Both the position numbers and the translations under genes were made by a program. Below, in pieces: positions 10,466-22,400 of a DNA stretch of 64,000 nt. The DNA comes from Micromussa lordhowensis (Eukaryota; Cnidaria; Anthozoa; Scleractinia; Lobophylliidae): positions 21,114,129 through 21,178,128 of the forward strand of contig OZ026598.1 of NCBI GenBank assembly GCA_964020085.1, written 5' to 3'. Under the pieces are notes generated by a model. It had not been told where the DNA came from and searched no databases. It saw only the letters and a program-made list of their open reading frames with translations. Positions within the stretch are counted from its first letter, which is position 1; every line of letters starts with the position of its first letter.

Positions 10466-11572
10466 CTACCACGAAAAGTAATCATTTAAAGAAGGAGGAG
10501 CAATCTCAAACATTTCTGACACTTGATTTCCATATAAACAGGTTTGAGCATTCTCTAATAAAGCACAGACAAAATACATTTTTCCAACTGCACTTAAGTG
10601 TACTTTCATCTGCTTTTTGAAATCAATAAACTTAAAATAATTGCAAATATTGCCAAATAACAGCTCAACAGACACCCGAACCTCACTCATTGCTTTGTTA
10701 TATAGTGTCATTTGGGGTGTTAAGTTGTTACTCCTGTAGGGTGCCTGGAGATGCACACCCAAGGGATAAGCTGGATCTCCATATAAACAAAGTGGCTGCC
10801 CATTGTAAAATGCGACCCGTTGTAACTCATTAAGAAGACCAGATTCGTGGAGCATTACGCTATCATGCCTCTTCCCTTCAAATGGGCCACAAAGATTGGC
10901 TATCAGGCCATTTGGTGTCACGACACTTTGGAATTTAATACCATGGACCCTTTTGTGGCCATTGTACATAACTCGCTGGTTGTATTTTGGGCGGGCTATT
11001 TCTCGCACAGTTCCATCTATGAAACCAAAACAGTTCTGGAGTGGAGCACCATGCTGATAAATGGCCTCTGCATACCTATGCAACTCCCCTGGTTGAAGGA
11101 AAGGATTCATTCCCCAATTTTGCACTCGATGGCAATGACGTCGGTAAATGAAATCAAGTACTGAGTTGAAGATCAGGCAAAGTTCAGTTGGGTTTCTCCC
11201 AAAGCGGGGTACCATATCAGTATATCGACATGGATAGGCCAGTCTTCGCAGAAGAATACACATGCCTTCCATGGCATCACACACAGTTCGTTGAGAACAG
11301 ACAATTTCATCAGGGATTTGCAAGTTGTTCAACAGCAATTGCAGATCATTTTTGCCAAATCTTAATTCAGTCCAGCATTCTTCATCTTCCCAATTGTCAA
11401 TGTCAAAGCGTTCAAATTTTGAATAGGGGAAAACTGGCTTCGACATGTTGGCATCATATAGTAAAACGAATTCTACGTCATCAATACTGTTTTGAGAATG
11501 TGCAATTACCAAGGAGTCGCGAACAGTGGCTAGACTAGACATCATGAGCGTAGTCGTATGTAATGTAAACAC
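10466..11572 (-). CDS. Harbinger DDE transposase (HARBI1-like)
   Basis: A 368-codon single-exon frame from ATG at 11572; a second ATG cluster (MMSSL) lies 9 codons in and could be the true start. It encodes a HARBI1-family DDE nuclease that excises and inserts the element. Visible motifs: an N-terminal helical region (RFGKNDLQLLLNNLQIP), first catalytic Asp in CFGFIDGTVREIARP, GHKRVHGIKFQSVV, GPFEGKRHDSVML, second Asp in LYGDPAYPLG, and the catalytic Glu in EVRVSVELLFG. Length is close to the usual ~350 residues. All three acidic residues are present and no break is seen. Function depends on the Myb-like partner at 7901-9155. Confidence 0.93.
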   Translation of the reverse strand: MFTLHTTTLMMSSLATVRDSLVIAHSQNSIDDVEFVLLYDANMSKPVFPYSKFERFDIDNWEDEECWTELRFGKNDLQLLLNNLQIPDEIVCSQRTVCDAMEGMCILLRRLAYPCRYTDMVPRFGRNPTELCLIFNSVLDFIYRRHCHRVQNWGMNPFLQPGELHRYAEAIYQHGAPLQNCFGFIDGTVREIARPKYNQRVMYNGHKRVHGIKFQSVVTPNGLIANLCGPFEGKRHDSVMLHESGLLNELQRVAFYNGQPLCLYGDPAYPLGVHLQAPYRSNNLTPQMTLYNKAMSEVRVSVELLFGNICNYFKFIDFKKQMKVHLSAVGKMYFVCALLENAQTCLYGNQVSEMFEIAPPSLNDYFSW

Positions 11573-12044
11573 CGCCAGGCTAAGGCGTTTGAGATTACGT
11601 GAATTTCAATGCGCCATCTCGCTTACGATAGACATGATATATGACGACACATAATCCAAAGTCAGAAGAGTTTAATATAGTAAACAACAATACAATGTTT
11701 ACCTCACAGTGAATGGTGCTTATTACTTTGACTTACCTATAAAGAAGCTTTATCTTAAAATTTTCTCAGCTCTCAAAAAAATAATTTTGAGCCTTTGTAC
11801 AAACGTTGATTACAGTCTTCGGATTTCTTTCCTTCACAGCGTTCAATAATTAACATCTGGTTCCATGTTTCTTTCTCCGTTATCTGTGACCTGGCTGAAA
11901 AGCTTGACTAGTTCGAGGAGAAAGTAATATTCGAGAACACGCGTTTAGGACGTCGGTTGTCTACGGGTAGAGGTGCTAAATCGCTGTTTACTTGCAACGC
12001 AACGGCGTCGTAGACCCAGTCCTAATCGGTCATTGCAGTGCGCG
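11573..12044. other. Harbinger right subterminal region
   Basis: Non-coding sequence between the transposase start and the right inverted repeat, GC-rich and CpG-rich at its right side. Presumably the transposase promoter. No exon is evident. Confidence 0.45.
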
Positions 12045-12084
12045 CGCCGTCGTCGAATGACGTTCCCGTTCTGTTGCTAAATCT
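12045..12084 (-). repeat. Harbinger right terminal inverted repeat
   Basis: Reverse complement begins agatttagcaacag, matching 7240-7278 with one mismatch over the first 35 positions. Confidence 0.88.
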
Positions 12085-12602
12085 GTCTATTCATCCAAGA
12101 GACCCGGTCGATTACAAAGACCTTGTTGCGAAAAAAAACTTGAGAAAACAGGCCACCAGTGAAGGAAAATATCTAAAAAGACGAGAGCTATAAAATTCAT
12201 CACTAGCCACCATCATGACCGCTGACCGCAGACCAAGCTACGAAAAATGTGATGGAGGAAGAGAAGGAGGTATGCATATGCTTAAAAACCAAATGAACTG
12301 ACAGCTATAACACTGCAATTTATACTTATCAAAATGATAAAATAACCCGTCAAAAATGAGCTTATTCATTTTAACCTGTTTACATGTACATGTACTACAT
12401 GAAAACTAGACATTTCAGACATGATGAGGAGGGGTAAAATTGTGATGCTCATATCCGTGAGGTGTGAGCAACCTTTTCCACCATCAGCAGCCACTTATGA
12501 CAAAAGATAAAATTGATACCTCTGTTTAAGATAGATCTTTTTTGTTTCCTTTTTCAAGCAACCCAGAAAATGTACAAAGGAGAAGAGGAGGTGTGTATAG
12601 CC
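12085..12602. other. Intergenic, possible tiny exons
   Basis: Mostly AT-rich. An ATG at 12214 followed by MTADRRPSYEKCDGG and a donor-like gtatgc near 12270, and a second acceptor/donor-flanked stretch near 12559-12591, could be small exons leading to the UBX-like exons at 13937. This is weak. Confidence 0.25.
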
Positions 12603-12606
12603 TTAA

Positions 12607-13416
12607 AGTGCCACTATGATCAAATTTTTACCCCTTGATTTTTTTGGTTAATCACATAGAATTATATGAAAGATTAAAAACGCTGTTTACCGTTTAGAAA
12701 TATCTGCATTGGTTCAGGAGATATTTAAGTTTGAAAAATGAGTAAAATACGCAAATGAGATTACTGATGACGTCATACACTCGACCAAATATTACATGAA
12801 GTATATCAATAGTGCTATCTCGGTCAATTTGCAGCAGAAACCATTGAAACTTGGTAGCCAAATAGTTCTAAATGAAACACATCCACAGCTATAACAATTT
12901 CTGTTCCCATGGCAACCCACTCTTTTCCAGTCCCTCTAGCCTGATATCTATATTTTAGTGATTTTAAGCTTGGAAAACATTACACAAGGCTAGGAACTCA
13001 ACCTAAAGTGTTTATATGCTTGCTGGATTATGCAGATGAGGCACCATTGGCAAATATCAATATAGAACCCTAAAAGTGGTCAGAAAAGTCTTTAATATTG
13101 TGGAGGTCTGGAACCTAGTATGTTGCCATGGTAACAAAAAAAGCTCATATTGCAGAGTACCACTAGCAGAATCTTACTGTAAAATTCAAACATTTATTAT
13201 ACAAATCGACTGAGATATCCTTGTTTATCATATTTGATCAAAATGCGGTTGAGTGTATGACGTCATCACTTGGCTAATTTGCATATTTTAAAAACTTGAA
13301 TATCTCTGGAACGAAAAGAGATATTTGAAAACAACATTTTTACTTTTGTATAGACTACTTGTTTGTCTTAAAATGGCTCGGGTTTGCAGGATGGCGATTT
13401 TCGTCATAGTGGCACT
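12607..13416. mobile_element. TTAA-site MITE, ~810 bp, long imperfect inverted repeats
   Basis: TTAA at 12603-12606 is followed by agtgccactatga; the right end reads tcatagtggcact followed by TTAA at 13417-13420. So the termini are inverted and the flanks are a 4-bp TTAA duplication. Subterminal parts (gatgacgtcatacac on the left, gtgtatgacgtcatc on the right) also pair, giving arms of about 200 bp. No coding capacity. TTAA duplication suggests mobilisation by a piggyBac- or Kolobok-type transposase. Confidence 0.85.
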
Positions 13417-13936
13417 TTAATACTCAATTAAGCTATAACAGAGCAATAGAATTGGCAAATGGAGAGAAAAAATTCCAGGCAAAAATTCGTTTATATCCAT
13501 GTTCGCCGTGTGACATGTACATGCAATTAAACACTAGAAGTTGAGAAACAATGGGCAGGAGTATTAAACCCAATGCTCATACGAGCAAAGGAACTGGATG
13601 GACCAAAAGCCAGCTTTTAAACTCTAATTTCATGAGTGGTGTAATTTTTCCCATTTAAGAATATAAAACCCTCTCTTGTAAAGACATTGATAATTTTGTG
13701 AGGCTAAAAATGAGAAACTTTCAACATGCTGATTGGCTAGAGAGCACATCAATAAATACCAAGCAGCGCAGCAAGTTGAAATTAACCTTTTCATGTGTAT
13801 AAGCAATCAAAATAATTTTCTCATGCACTTTTACTTGAAAGTTCTTTATTATTCCAAATTGCACTCAAAATCAGTTGATTACCAAATGTATGCAAAAGGG
13901 ACATTAATTAATTAAGAGCAGACATTTACTTGGCAG

Positions 13937-14581
13937 AGGGAAATCAGGCAAGCCAGATTAGCAAGAGTGTCTCAGGAGCCACCCCAGGGGCACAGAATAC
14001 GCATCAGAACACCAGTTGGGGTTTTGACAAGAATGTTTGCTTTGGGATCACACTATCAGGTAAATACCAAGTCATAGAAATGTCGAAACTTGTTCAATGT
14101 GCATGCATCTACAGCATCCCAACATGAAGCATGATCATGTGACCCATCGTTGGCTTTATTTGCCATACTTAGATTGCCCGACATTCATTTGTATGGTAGG
14201 AAAAAGAAGAGAGCAAGTCAGAATTAGTTAATTAGACAATATAAAAGCGGTTTAGGAAGGCCAAAGTTAATTATCAAGACCTTTTAAAATATCTGTAGAG
14301 AAGGGGGAAGTTGTGTTATGCAATGGTGAAAGTTGTTCAAATTCAGCCTTTCCACTAGAGCTTAATTTGACCTAAAGGGGAAAGCTTAACAAGCCTTGAA
14401 CTGATCTATTCAGCAGAAATTTTCATACCTATGATTTCAGGAAGTGTATGACTGGGTTGGCTCCCAAAATGAAATGCCCCTACATTTTACACTGCACTCA
14501 TGCAGAAGCGCCAATAAGGATGCAGTAATCCTTCATCAATGTTCAATTTTGGCAGATGAAACTGTGAATTTAACAGAACAA
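13937..14581 (+). CDS. Two exons of a UBX/ubiquitin-fold gene (partial)
   Basis: Exon 13937-14059 (acceptor ggcag, donor gtaaat) and exon 14441-14581 (acceptor tttcag, donor gtaagt) are both multiples of three and join in phase. The product contains RIRIRTPVGVLTRMFALG then EVYDWVGSQNEMPLHF and HQCSILADETVNL. The pattern (basic strand, R-F pair, then VYDWVGS) is like the UBX/ubiquitin-like domain that precedes HECT domains in many cnidarian and fish proteins related to G2E3; that link is from memory and uncertain. No start, stop or HECT domain is found nearby, so the gene may be broken by the element at 16270. Confidence 0.5.
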
Positions 14582-16269
14582 GTAAGTGGAAAAATATTCC
14601 CTTTTTGTGTTTTATAAAATGATATATGTCAACTGAACTAGTGAGCCTTACTTATACATTATCAGATAAAGACCAAGATGATCCACTACATTAGTAATAA
14701 ACACTTACTAATTTCAGTTGGATCATTTAAACATTGATATAACCTTCGAATAATTTTAGTTTAGGTTTAGGTCTGTCCCAGAATTTTCCCGATTATGAAT
14801 TTGGTGGAGAGAATATTCGTGATAGGGGGACTTGCGCCCAGCAATTTAGGGGATTGGTGCCGAGCGAAATCCATCGCCGACAGAAGCCGAAGTTCCCGAC
14901 GCTACAACTTTGAGTTTTCATTTGTCGGGAATGATCGCCAAGCACAACAGAAATCTGGGATGCGTCGGGAAAATAGAAACGCTCCCGATTCTCCAGATTT
15001 GTCCCCGTTCATCCCAGACGATGGATATCTACGATTTTGAGTTTTAATTAGTTGGCCACATCTGGGACGGTCGGGAAACAGTAAAATCCCAGACCGTCTG
15101 GGATTTTCCCGACATATGAAAACCAGGCTTAAGAATTCTTGCGGACAAGATGTCAGGCAAACCGTTAGCCTATAAAAATTTGGTGCTGTACAACGATTCT
15201 CAAATGTCATGAGCTGATTTTCTCGGTTCGCAGATTTTATACCCTTTGGAAATACTGAAATTTTTACTGTTTTTATTATTTCAGAGAGCTGCTGTCTAAG
15301 CACAGAGTCACCGAGGCTTCATAACTAAACAGTGTTCGAGTTGACGCGATTTCCCCGCTGTATGCATAAACATCCTATTTATCACTCCTTTGGTTCTCTC
15401 CGAGAAAGTGCTATTTTGGGGCCATAAATCAAGATTCCATTTGTTAAAAAAACAAACCGCTGAATAGACCTAAAAGCGAGTGTAAATTGTCCAATTTTCA
15501 ATGGTACAAGTTTGCTCATTTGTCGTGTGTTGTTGTTTTTTTCTAGGCTACCAAAATGATAGATCCAAAACTACCAATCACAGCCCACTAGCATGACCTT
15601 TTGAACTGAACATGAAACAAACACCCTCCAGCATCACTTGCGATTGGCTTAATTTCGTTGCTCTCAGACGCGCTGTCTAAATCTGTGTGACCCCTGTCTG
15701 CTCGATGAAACACTTCGCTGTGCCCGTCGCGACATAAGCAGTGATAAAAGTTGTCCCACAAATATGTCGCAACATTTACACCACAGGAGGCAGGGAGTTC
15801 CCACATGCGCAACATATGAAACCCCGCAGTCAGTTCTTAATATTTCACGTGCGAAAAGCCACAATAGAACTTTTTCGTTGTCGAAACTCCATCTCTCCCT
15901 TTGGTTTGACTGTGTTGCTTCTCCTGAGCCAGAGGGACTGTTGATGGCTAGATTGGCTGGTGATGTTCAAAAGCCCGATCAAAAGCCGGCTGCGAGGTCA
16001 AAGGCTGCGAGTCTTGAGAAAAAATTTGCGAACCAAAGGGTGAAAAAAAGCCACCCCCATGCTGAGAACAATCAAGTCAATAGTTCAAATTTGTAAATTG
16101 GTATTGGTTGAAATTCGCAATAGAAACCAGATAAAACCTGATGTTGAACCGATAGCTGTAGCTATGCTGTGCACACGTGTTGTCTCTGCAGAATCGCTAA
16201 GATTCAACGGTTTCCGCCAGTATTTCCCATTTGATTCACGTTGCGACAGAAGGAATACAAAAACTTGTT
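14582..16269. other. No convincing gene
   Basis: Contains a stretch (about 14775-15130) rich in repeated cccga and tttcccga phrases and ending with a 21-bp hairpin, aatcccaga ... tctgggatt at 15091-15111, probably a degraded repeat. Small ORFs at 15764-16096 and opposite show no domain. Confidence 0.35.
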
Positions 16270-16890
16270 AGTGACATTTTTCGGCTGCACATGTCAGCAT
16301 TGGGACCCCTGGATTGGGACATGCAATGCTTCAAGTATTCAAGAGAAATGAGAAAGGAATAGATTAAAGCAAAGTGGAAACTTTATTTGCAGTCTTTCAT
16401 GAGGAAATGTGAAAACATTCATAATCTAAGAAAGAGTGAACAGCGAAAGTGTGGCGTTACACACTTCGCGCGAGCTACACAATAGCATAATAAGCCGTTG
16501 TAACTCAAATCTGAATTATGTACGTTATTTGGCACGTGTAACAGTGGAGTTCACATGGAACGTTCTTTTACTCAGTCCATCGGGCTTGAAATAAAAAAGG
16601 GTGTCAGTGGAAAAAATGGCCGTGGAAAAATCTGAAAGCGACTGAAGGGTTCGAAGGAGACTTGGTCATTTTTCCACTCGCGCTCTTGTTTCACGCCCCA
16701 AGCACTGATTGTCTTCCAATGCCAGTGTTGTGTTCAAATGATCTGATGCACAACAAGCATGCACTTTCAATTTTGACCTTAATAAGCTAGTTAGATTCAC
16801 AACAGAAAAGAATTTTCCAGCTGTAAAACAGAATGAAAAACCTACATGTACAAGATCATTCCGATTTTCCTTTGGTATTAAGCGATAAAT
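16270..16890 (+). repeat. Left ~600-bp inverted repeat arm
   Basis: Aligns with the reverse complement of 22985-23576. Conserved stretches include gtgtggcgttacacactt, gtaacagtggagttcac and caagcactgattgtc. Differences are mainly short indels, e.g. an insertion near 16390 here and a shorter text near 23455 in the partner. Confidence 0.85.
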
Positions 16891-17841
16891 ATTTCTTTAC
16901 AAAACATACGAATGCCTGACTGATTTTTTCCTTCTTGGCGATATTGTACTTTCTCCCTGAGCATTGTACTTTAACTTTAGGATAGACTATAGAAAAAGAC
17001 ATCGTCCGCTCGACCTGGAACTTTTGGGCTAACGCCAGACGGTTTGCGGTTTAAAGGATTAATTACCTCCTAATTAATAGGTAAATCCAATCGTTTTACT
17101 CCGTATATTTCGTTTTATCGGATTATTGGAGCTAAAAATGAATGAAATGAACAAAGGCAAGTTTAAAATCATTGTGTCACGGTACTTCATTTTGTCTTTT
17201 TTTTTCTTTTTCGGAGGGTTGGCTGCATTGGTCTTTTCCCTCTTTTCTCCAACTACAACCTGAAGTTGAAAAAAGTAAGAACTCATTAGTTTAAATTATT
17301 AAAGTTTTAATTGTTTTAGAAGCGAACTACATCAATTCGCTGGCTAACCGGAACTGAACTGTCCGTATCGGTCTTTCTGTAGTATTGTTAGCCTCTTCCA
17401 GGCCTTTATTTACTTTGGGCGCAGCGCAAAAACAGCACGCGAAAAAAATAAAAACCGCGTGATGACAGAAAGCTTTTTCTTAGTGCGTTTTTTTTTTTTA
17501 ATTTTTTTTTCGCGCACTGTTTTTGACGCTGTGCTCCAACTAACTGCCGGAACTCCTGGCTATACATTATTGACTACAGTTGTTTCGAGAAAGGTTGTCG
17601 GATGAAAGAACAAAAGTGCAAGCAACTATCCCGTACTGTTGACTTCAGCATTTCAGGGAAATCTGAGGGAATGGCACAAGACACCATGGACGTAAGCATC
17701 GCGGGTTTGATGTTTTTGTTGAGATATCAGCAGAACACTAACCTTGGGGCACTGATTCGCCTTGTTGAGAAGATTCTCAAGATTTCTTTCACGTTCCTCC
17801 TGGTCCTGGTCCTGTTTGCGTAGCTCGCTTATGGTTTTGTG

Positions 17842-18990
17842 TTATTTTAATTTTTCCAAGTACCATTTGCTTTTTCTCGCATTAGAAAGGTGGTCTTCAG
17901 AGGCAGCACTCCATTTAGTCCCATAACGTCTTTCGTGTGCAAGAAAATCAGCCCACCAAGTCTGTTGTTCAGCCGTGAGCCGTCTGCATTTTTTAACACA
18001 ATCATCTAGCGCACTAACATCCATCAATTTGGTCGTATCTGGGCGCACTAGTGGCGGAATCCCTTCGGGTTGCTTGGCAAGTATGTGCAGACCTAAACCT
18101 TCTGGTTGCCACTTCTCATCATTGGCCCACTGCTTATATTTCATAACTACTCGTCCATTTATTTTCATGAACTTATAGGCATGAGGGTAAACATGGTTTT
18201 TGATGGTGTTTAAACAAGGTTCAATCCACTTTTTAATGTCAAATATGAAATCCACCGTGTGGGTCTCAGCCTCAGGTGTATGCGCTTGTCTTATATTATT
18301 CTTCAGTTCCGGCAGTGTCATGCTGTCCATTCTCCTTAAACGTTTTGAAATTCTACTAAAAAACTGCAAAGGAAAAAAACGACAGCAGAAAATGGTGGTA
18401 AGAGATTCATAAATCCCAATTGACACTATATTTCACAACGTTACTCACTAAAAGGTCAGAACAAACGAACAGGCCCTAATGACCAGGCATTTCCCGCCGA
18501 AAACAATGTATCAAAACATGTTTATTTCTCTCTGTTTCTCTCCATCTGTCTCAATTTTGACAAAAAGCTTTATATTATATATCACTGATAAAAATAGAAC
18601 AAAGTTCACTCTAGAATTAAATTACAGGAAAGAAACTATTGCATCTTACAGATCGAAAGAAGAAAATTCATCAACAATTAGCAAGGGTGTGGTAGTCATA
18701 TAAATACCTGGTCGATATCCTCATGGGTATGACCGACCATGAGAAAAGAAACATAAACCTGTAGCAAGATTTAAATGAAATTTGGTTAAGATTCACGTCG
18801 CGTGTTCTACACCCGTGTGTAATGTGTGTGCGTAAAAGAGAGAGAACAAAAGAGACAGACCGCATACAGCCTTTTACTGAGGCTGAGCGGCAATAATTTT
18901 AAAGTCTTACCTCCTTGAATATTTCTTTTTCCACAAGGAGAGCACAAAAACCAAGGATAAACTTGTTTTTGCACTCTCTATAACAGTTGT
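17842..18990 (-). CDS. Unrecognised element gene, 3' exons (minus strand)
   Basis: Two exons are supported: 18990-18911 (acceptor aactag, donor gtaaga) and 18363-17842 (acceptor tttgcag, stop TAA). They join in phase to read ALLVEKEIFKE then FFSRISKRLRRMDSM. The last exon gives 173 residues with THTVDFIFDIKKWIEP, NHVYPHAYKFMKINGRV, VVMKYKQWANDEKWQPEG and EQQTWWADFLAHERR. The text is compact and rich in Trp, Tyr and His, so it is likely a folded domain. I do not recognise the family. Further 5' exons probably lie between 18990 and 19200, where this gene would diverge from the plus-strand gene. Confidence 0.55.
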
Positions 18991-19409
18991 CTAGTTGAAG
19001 GCAGAAATAAGGAGGTAATTGTCCTTCCTAAAATGCAATGTTTGTATTAAAACGGTCTTTATTATAAATCTTTGACACACTCCTTAACTGTTCCTTAGTT
19101 TAGATGCTCTTAGTCTTGCGGTGTCAATGTCTTTTTATGGTCGTTACTCGTTACATTCCGCAATCTTTTTTATTAATGCAAACAAAACTTCCGCTTCCCT
19201 TTGCGGAGTCTCGAAAAGGAAAAGGATGAGGTATGTGCAGTGAACTGAATTAATCATTTCATATGTTTCATATTGATCTTATCAATGTTGGACTTTTTTT
19301 AACATTGCAATTGTACTGAGATCAATGTTTTCTACATATACTGTAGTAAATCAATCTGCATGATTGCTTCTTTTCGTAAACTTAAAGGCATACAATCAAT
19401 AACGAGCAG

Positions 19410-22400
19410 ACGTAAGCGACCTCATATGGGAGAAAAACAGACTTTCAGGAAGTCTGTCTAGCAGTGTTCATGACTATGGCGCAGACGATGAGCCGTTTGA
19501 CGACTTAGAGGAGCAACCATCACCGCTGCGGGTGCGTTTTGTGCTTCTTGATCCTTTCAACTTGTATTATCATCAGTAAACCGACTAATAGTTTATTTCT
19601 TATGCCTTTATTCTTAGGTCATCGAAAACCGTGCGCAAAAAAAGCGAGGTATAGCTCCTCAACGTAAGGGACTTCAGTTCGAAGGAACCAAGAAAAACAT
19701 GGTTAGTTAGTGCCTGTACAAAGGTATTTGTTTAGTACTTGATTGTAGCATACCTCTATAGCATCATAATTATTATTCAATATACATTTTGCAACAACTC
19801 TCCAACTACTCATAAGAGATCTAGATACAGACATTTTGCAACATTTATGTTACGTTAAGCAACTCCTTAAGATTAAATTGAATGAAATTCGCAAAAAAAA
19901 ATTCACAAATAAAGGCAAATTTCTAAAATTGATCCATTTTCAGAAGTTTACAGAACGTCAAATATTGTCCAACAGTGGCACCTCCTCAGAGGAAGATGAT
20001 GCTCCACTTTCTAGTGTTCAAAAGGTAACGTTAGACACCGGTTTATATTTACAAAAGCACTTGTAAACTTTTGCAAATTAATGCATCTGGTTTTGTTAAG
20101 CACTGACACAACAATGATTTAATATCGACACTCCAAGAGACTGAAACAGTCCTCAAAATAAAAAAAAAATTAATAAAACTCTTAAAATTATCTTTTTTTT
20201 AATAGAAAGAAGACAAACAGACAGTTGGTTCAAAGACCTCACCAACAAGTATATTATCCAAGAACATCAAGGTCAGTTGTTAATTAATGCACGACAATCG
20301 CTGTGAGCCATACAGGTATCTGCTGAAAAGGCTATCAATTATATGTCCACTTTTCTTTATAGCAAAAAGCCAAAAAGATAATTGGCCCAAAGACCTCGTC
20401 ACCAAATATATCATCCAAGGTCATCCAGGTCAGTAGTCAGTTGATGCACGACAATAGCTGTGGCCCATGATACATGTATCTGCTACAACGTCATAAAATT
20501 ATCATTTCTTTACAGCAAAAAGGCAAACAGATAATTGGCTCAAAGACTTCAACAGCAATTACATCAGCCAAGGCCATCCAGGTCAGTAATAAATGCACCA
20601 AAATAACCGTAGGCCATATCTGCTTTTCAACCACAAGACATAGTATAAAAGACTTTTCCAAATATCTGAGAGGATAACTGTGTCCCATATCACGGGACAC
20701 GGGTGGGCTCAATTTCTCGTTCTGTCATTAGGCAGATAGTTTATTTGCTAAAAAGACGCACTCCTTTATCCCGAAGCTATCCTTGATACTTTGCCAGGAA
20801 ACAAGAACTACAATTGAAAACCCACAGTTTTTTCAAAATCAGTTACTTATTGCCCACAAATTTTCATCGGCAGGAGGTTAATTTAAACACGAGCGACGAC
20901 TCCGAGGACAGTGACGGTGATTGGGGGTCTGTTTCTGAGGTTGGTTTAGTTGAGTGTTTCTGTTGAGTCTTTTCCCCTCAATGTGGCGCGATGTTTCATG
21001 AGGCGTTACGTACCCTGCTACTTCTATCACTTTTGAATACAGCCAATAGACACACTTCTTTTTCCGTCTGGTAGCATTGCAGCAATGAAGAAATATTGAC
21101 AAATACACAACGAGCTAGAATGGAGATTCAGGAAATTAAGAAAGTGATGTCTCAAGAAAAACCTAAACTTAAGGTAAACAAACAAAAGGTTTTTAGCTTT
21201 ATCACTCACATTGAGATTGAATGTATTGAAACCTAACTGATATTGATTATTTGTAGCGCAAGAAAGCAGTTCCCTCGACAGAAACGAAAGTAAGATAATT
21301 CTCATATTTTTTTTTTTATATCTCCTAAAAAACTTAAATCCAGCAACATCCATCAGTAACTTTATACACAATTTTGGGTTGACAGACCGTTTATTCAGGC
21401 ACAAGTGAGGATGATGAGTACTGTGACGTTTTATCTGTTTCTGAGGTTTGATCATGACTTTCCGATTTTCATTTTATAACTCGTTAATGTGGGCCTTTTC
21501 ATCAAAGTATCGACAATGAGGTTGTCTGTTTATTCCCTCTTCGACTAGCCTGTGTGTAGCCTTAACTAACAGCCTACAAAAAAGCTTTTAAATAAAGAGT
21601 TACACTGCTGCTTTCTTTCCTTTCTTGTAGAGCTGTAAAGACCATAGCAGGAAAAACAAAACGCAGAAGACAGAAGGGGTTGTAAGGAAAGTCTCAGAAG
21701 TCAAGAAAATGATTTCGCAGTCAAAACCTAAAGCCATCACAACGAAAAGAACAAAGGTATCGTATGACAATTTCTGTGTTTTGAAATTATTTTATCATCT
21801 TTAGGTTACGCAATTCTTCTTCCCTTTTTTGTTTTGTCACAGCCAACAATTCCAAGATAAAAGAGGTACGTGGTTCCTTAGTTTCTTAATATGCATTCTA
21901 CTCAACAGCCGGATCATCACCTAAAGCAGTATTCTTCTCTCTAGATCGAAAAGAAGACACTGACGATAATTTTGTTGATGAATGGGTAAGAGAAAATCCG
22001 ATCCATACTGTCATTATTTTTGTTCCGGTTTTCAGAATTTATGTACAAGTTTCATGAAATCCAAAATGAGGCCATATACTTGAGTCGGTCTGAGATGTTC
22101 TTGTTGAGATCGAACTAAGAGGAGATAAAGTTGACAACTGAAATACAATGTGAAAACAATATTACACGGCAAGCAAACAAACAGAAACACAGAAACAAAC
22201 ATGCAATAAAAAGAGTTATCAAAATAGTTCTTTTGCTTACAAACACACAGTTCAGTAGTACAGTTACATTCACCACTGATTCCAGTCACTTCTCACCTCT
22301 TTTAGTGCATTTCACAGGACTACAACATTGAAAAAATTGAAAGGGACGACTGGGTTGCCGTAGCCTATAGCGGTTGTGACAAATGCTACATAGGTCAAGT

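Larger units (their letters stand above)
7240..12084. mobile_element. Two-gene Harbinger DNA transposon, apparently complete
   Basis: A 4.85-kb unit bounded by inverted terminal repeats (7240-7278 and 12045-12084; arms begin agatttagcaacagaa). Inside are the two genes expected of PIF/Harbinger elements: a Myb/SANT-like protein on plus (7901-9155) and a DDE transposase on minus (10466-11572), convergently arranged. Both are free of stops, so the copy could be autonomous or very recently so. The expected 3-bp T-A-rich target duplication could not be fixed, because the inverted similarity runs on weakly outside the arms. Its left end sits about 50 bp from the 5' end of the CR1 LINE. Confidence 0.85.

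Noticed and set aside
14795..15303. ORFs on both strands at 14.8-15.3 kb
   Set aside because: They run through a repeat rich in cccga phrases and a hairpin; no splice support or domain.
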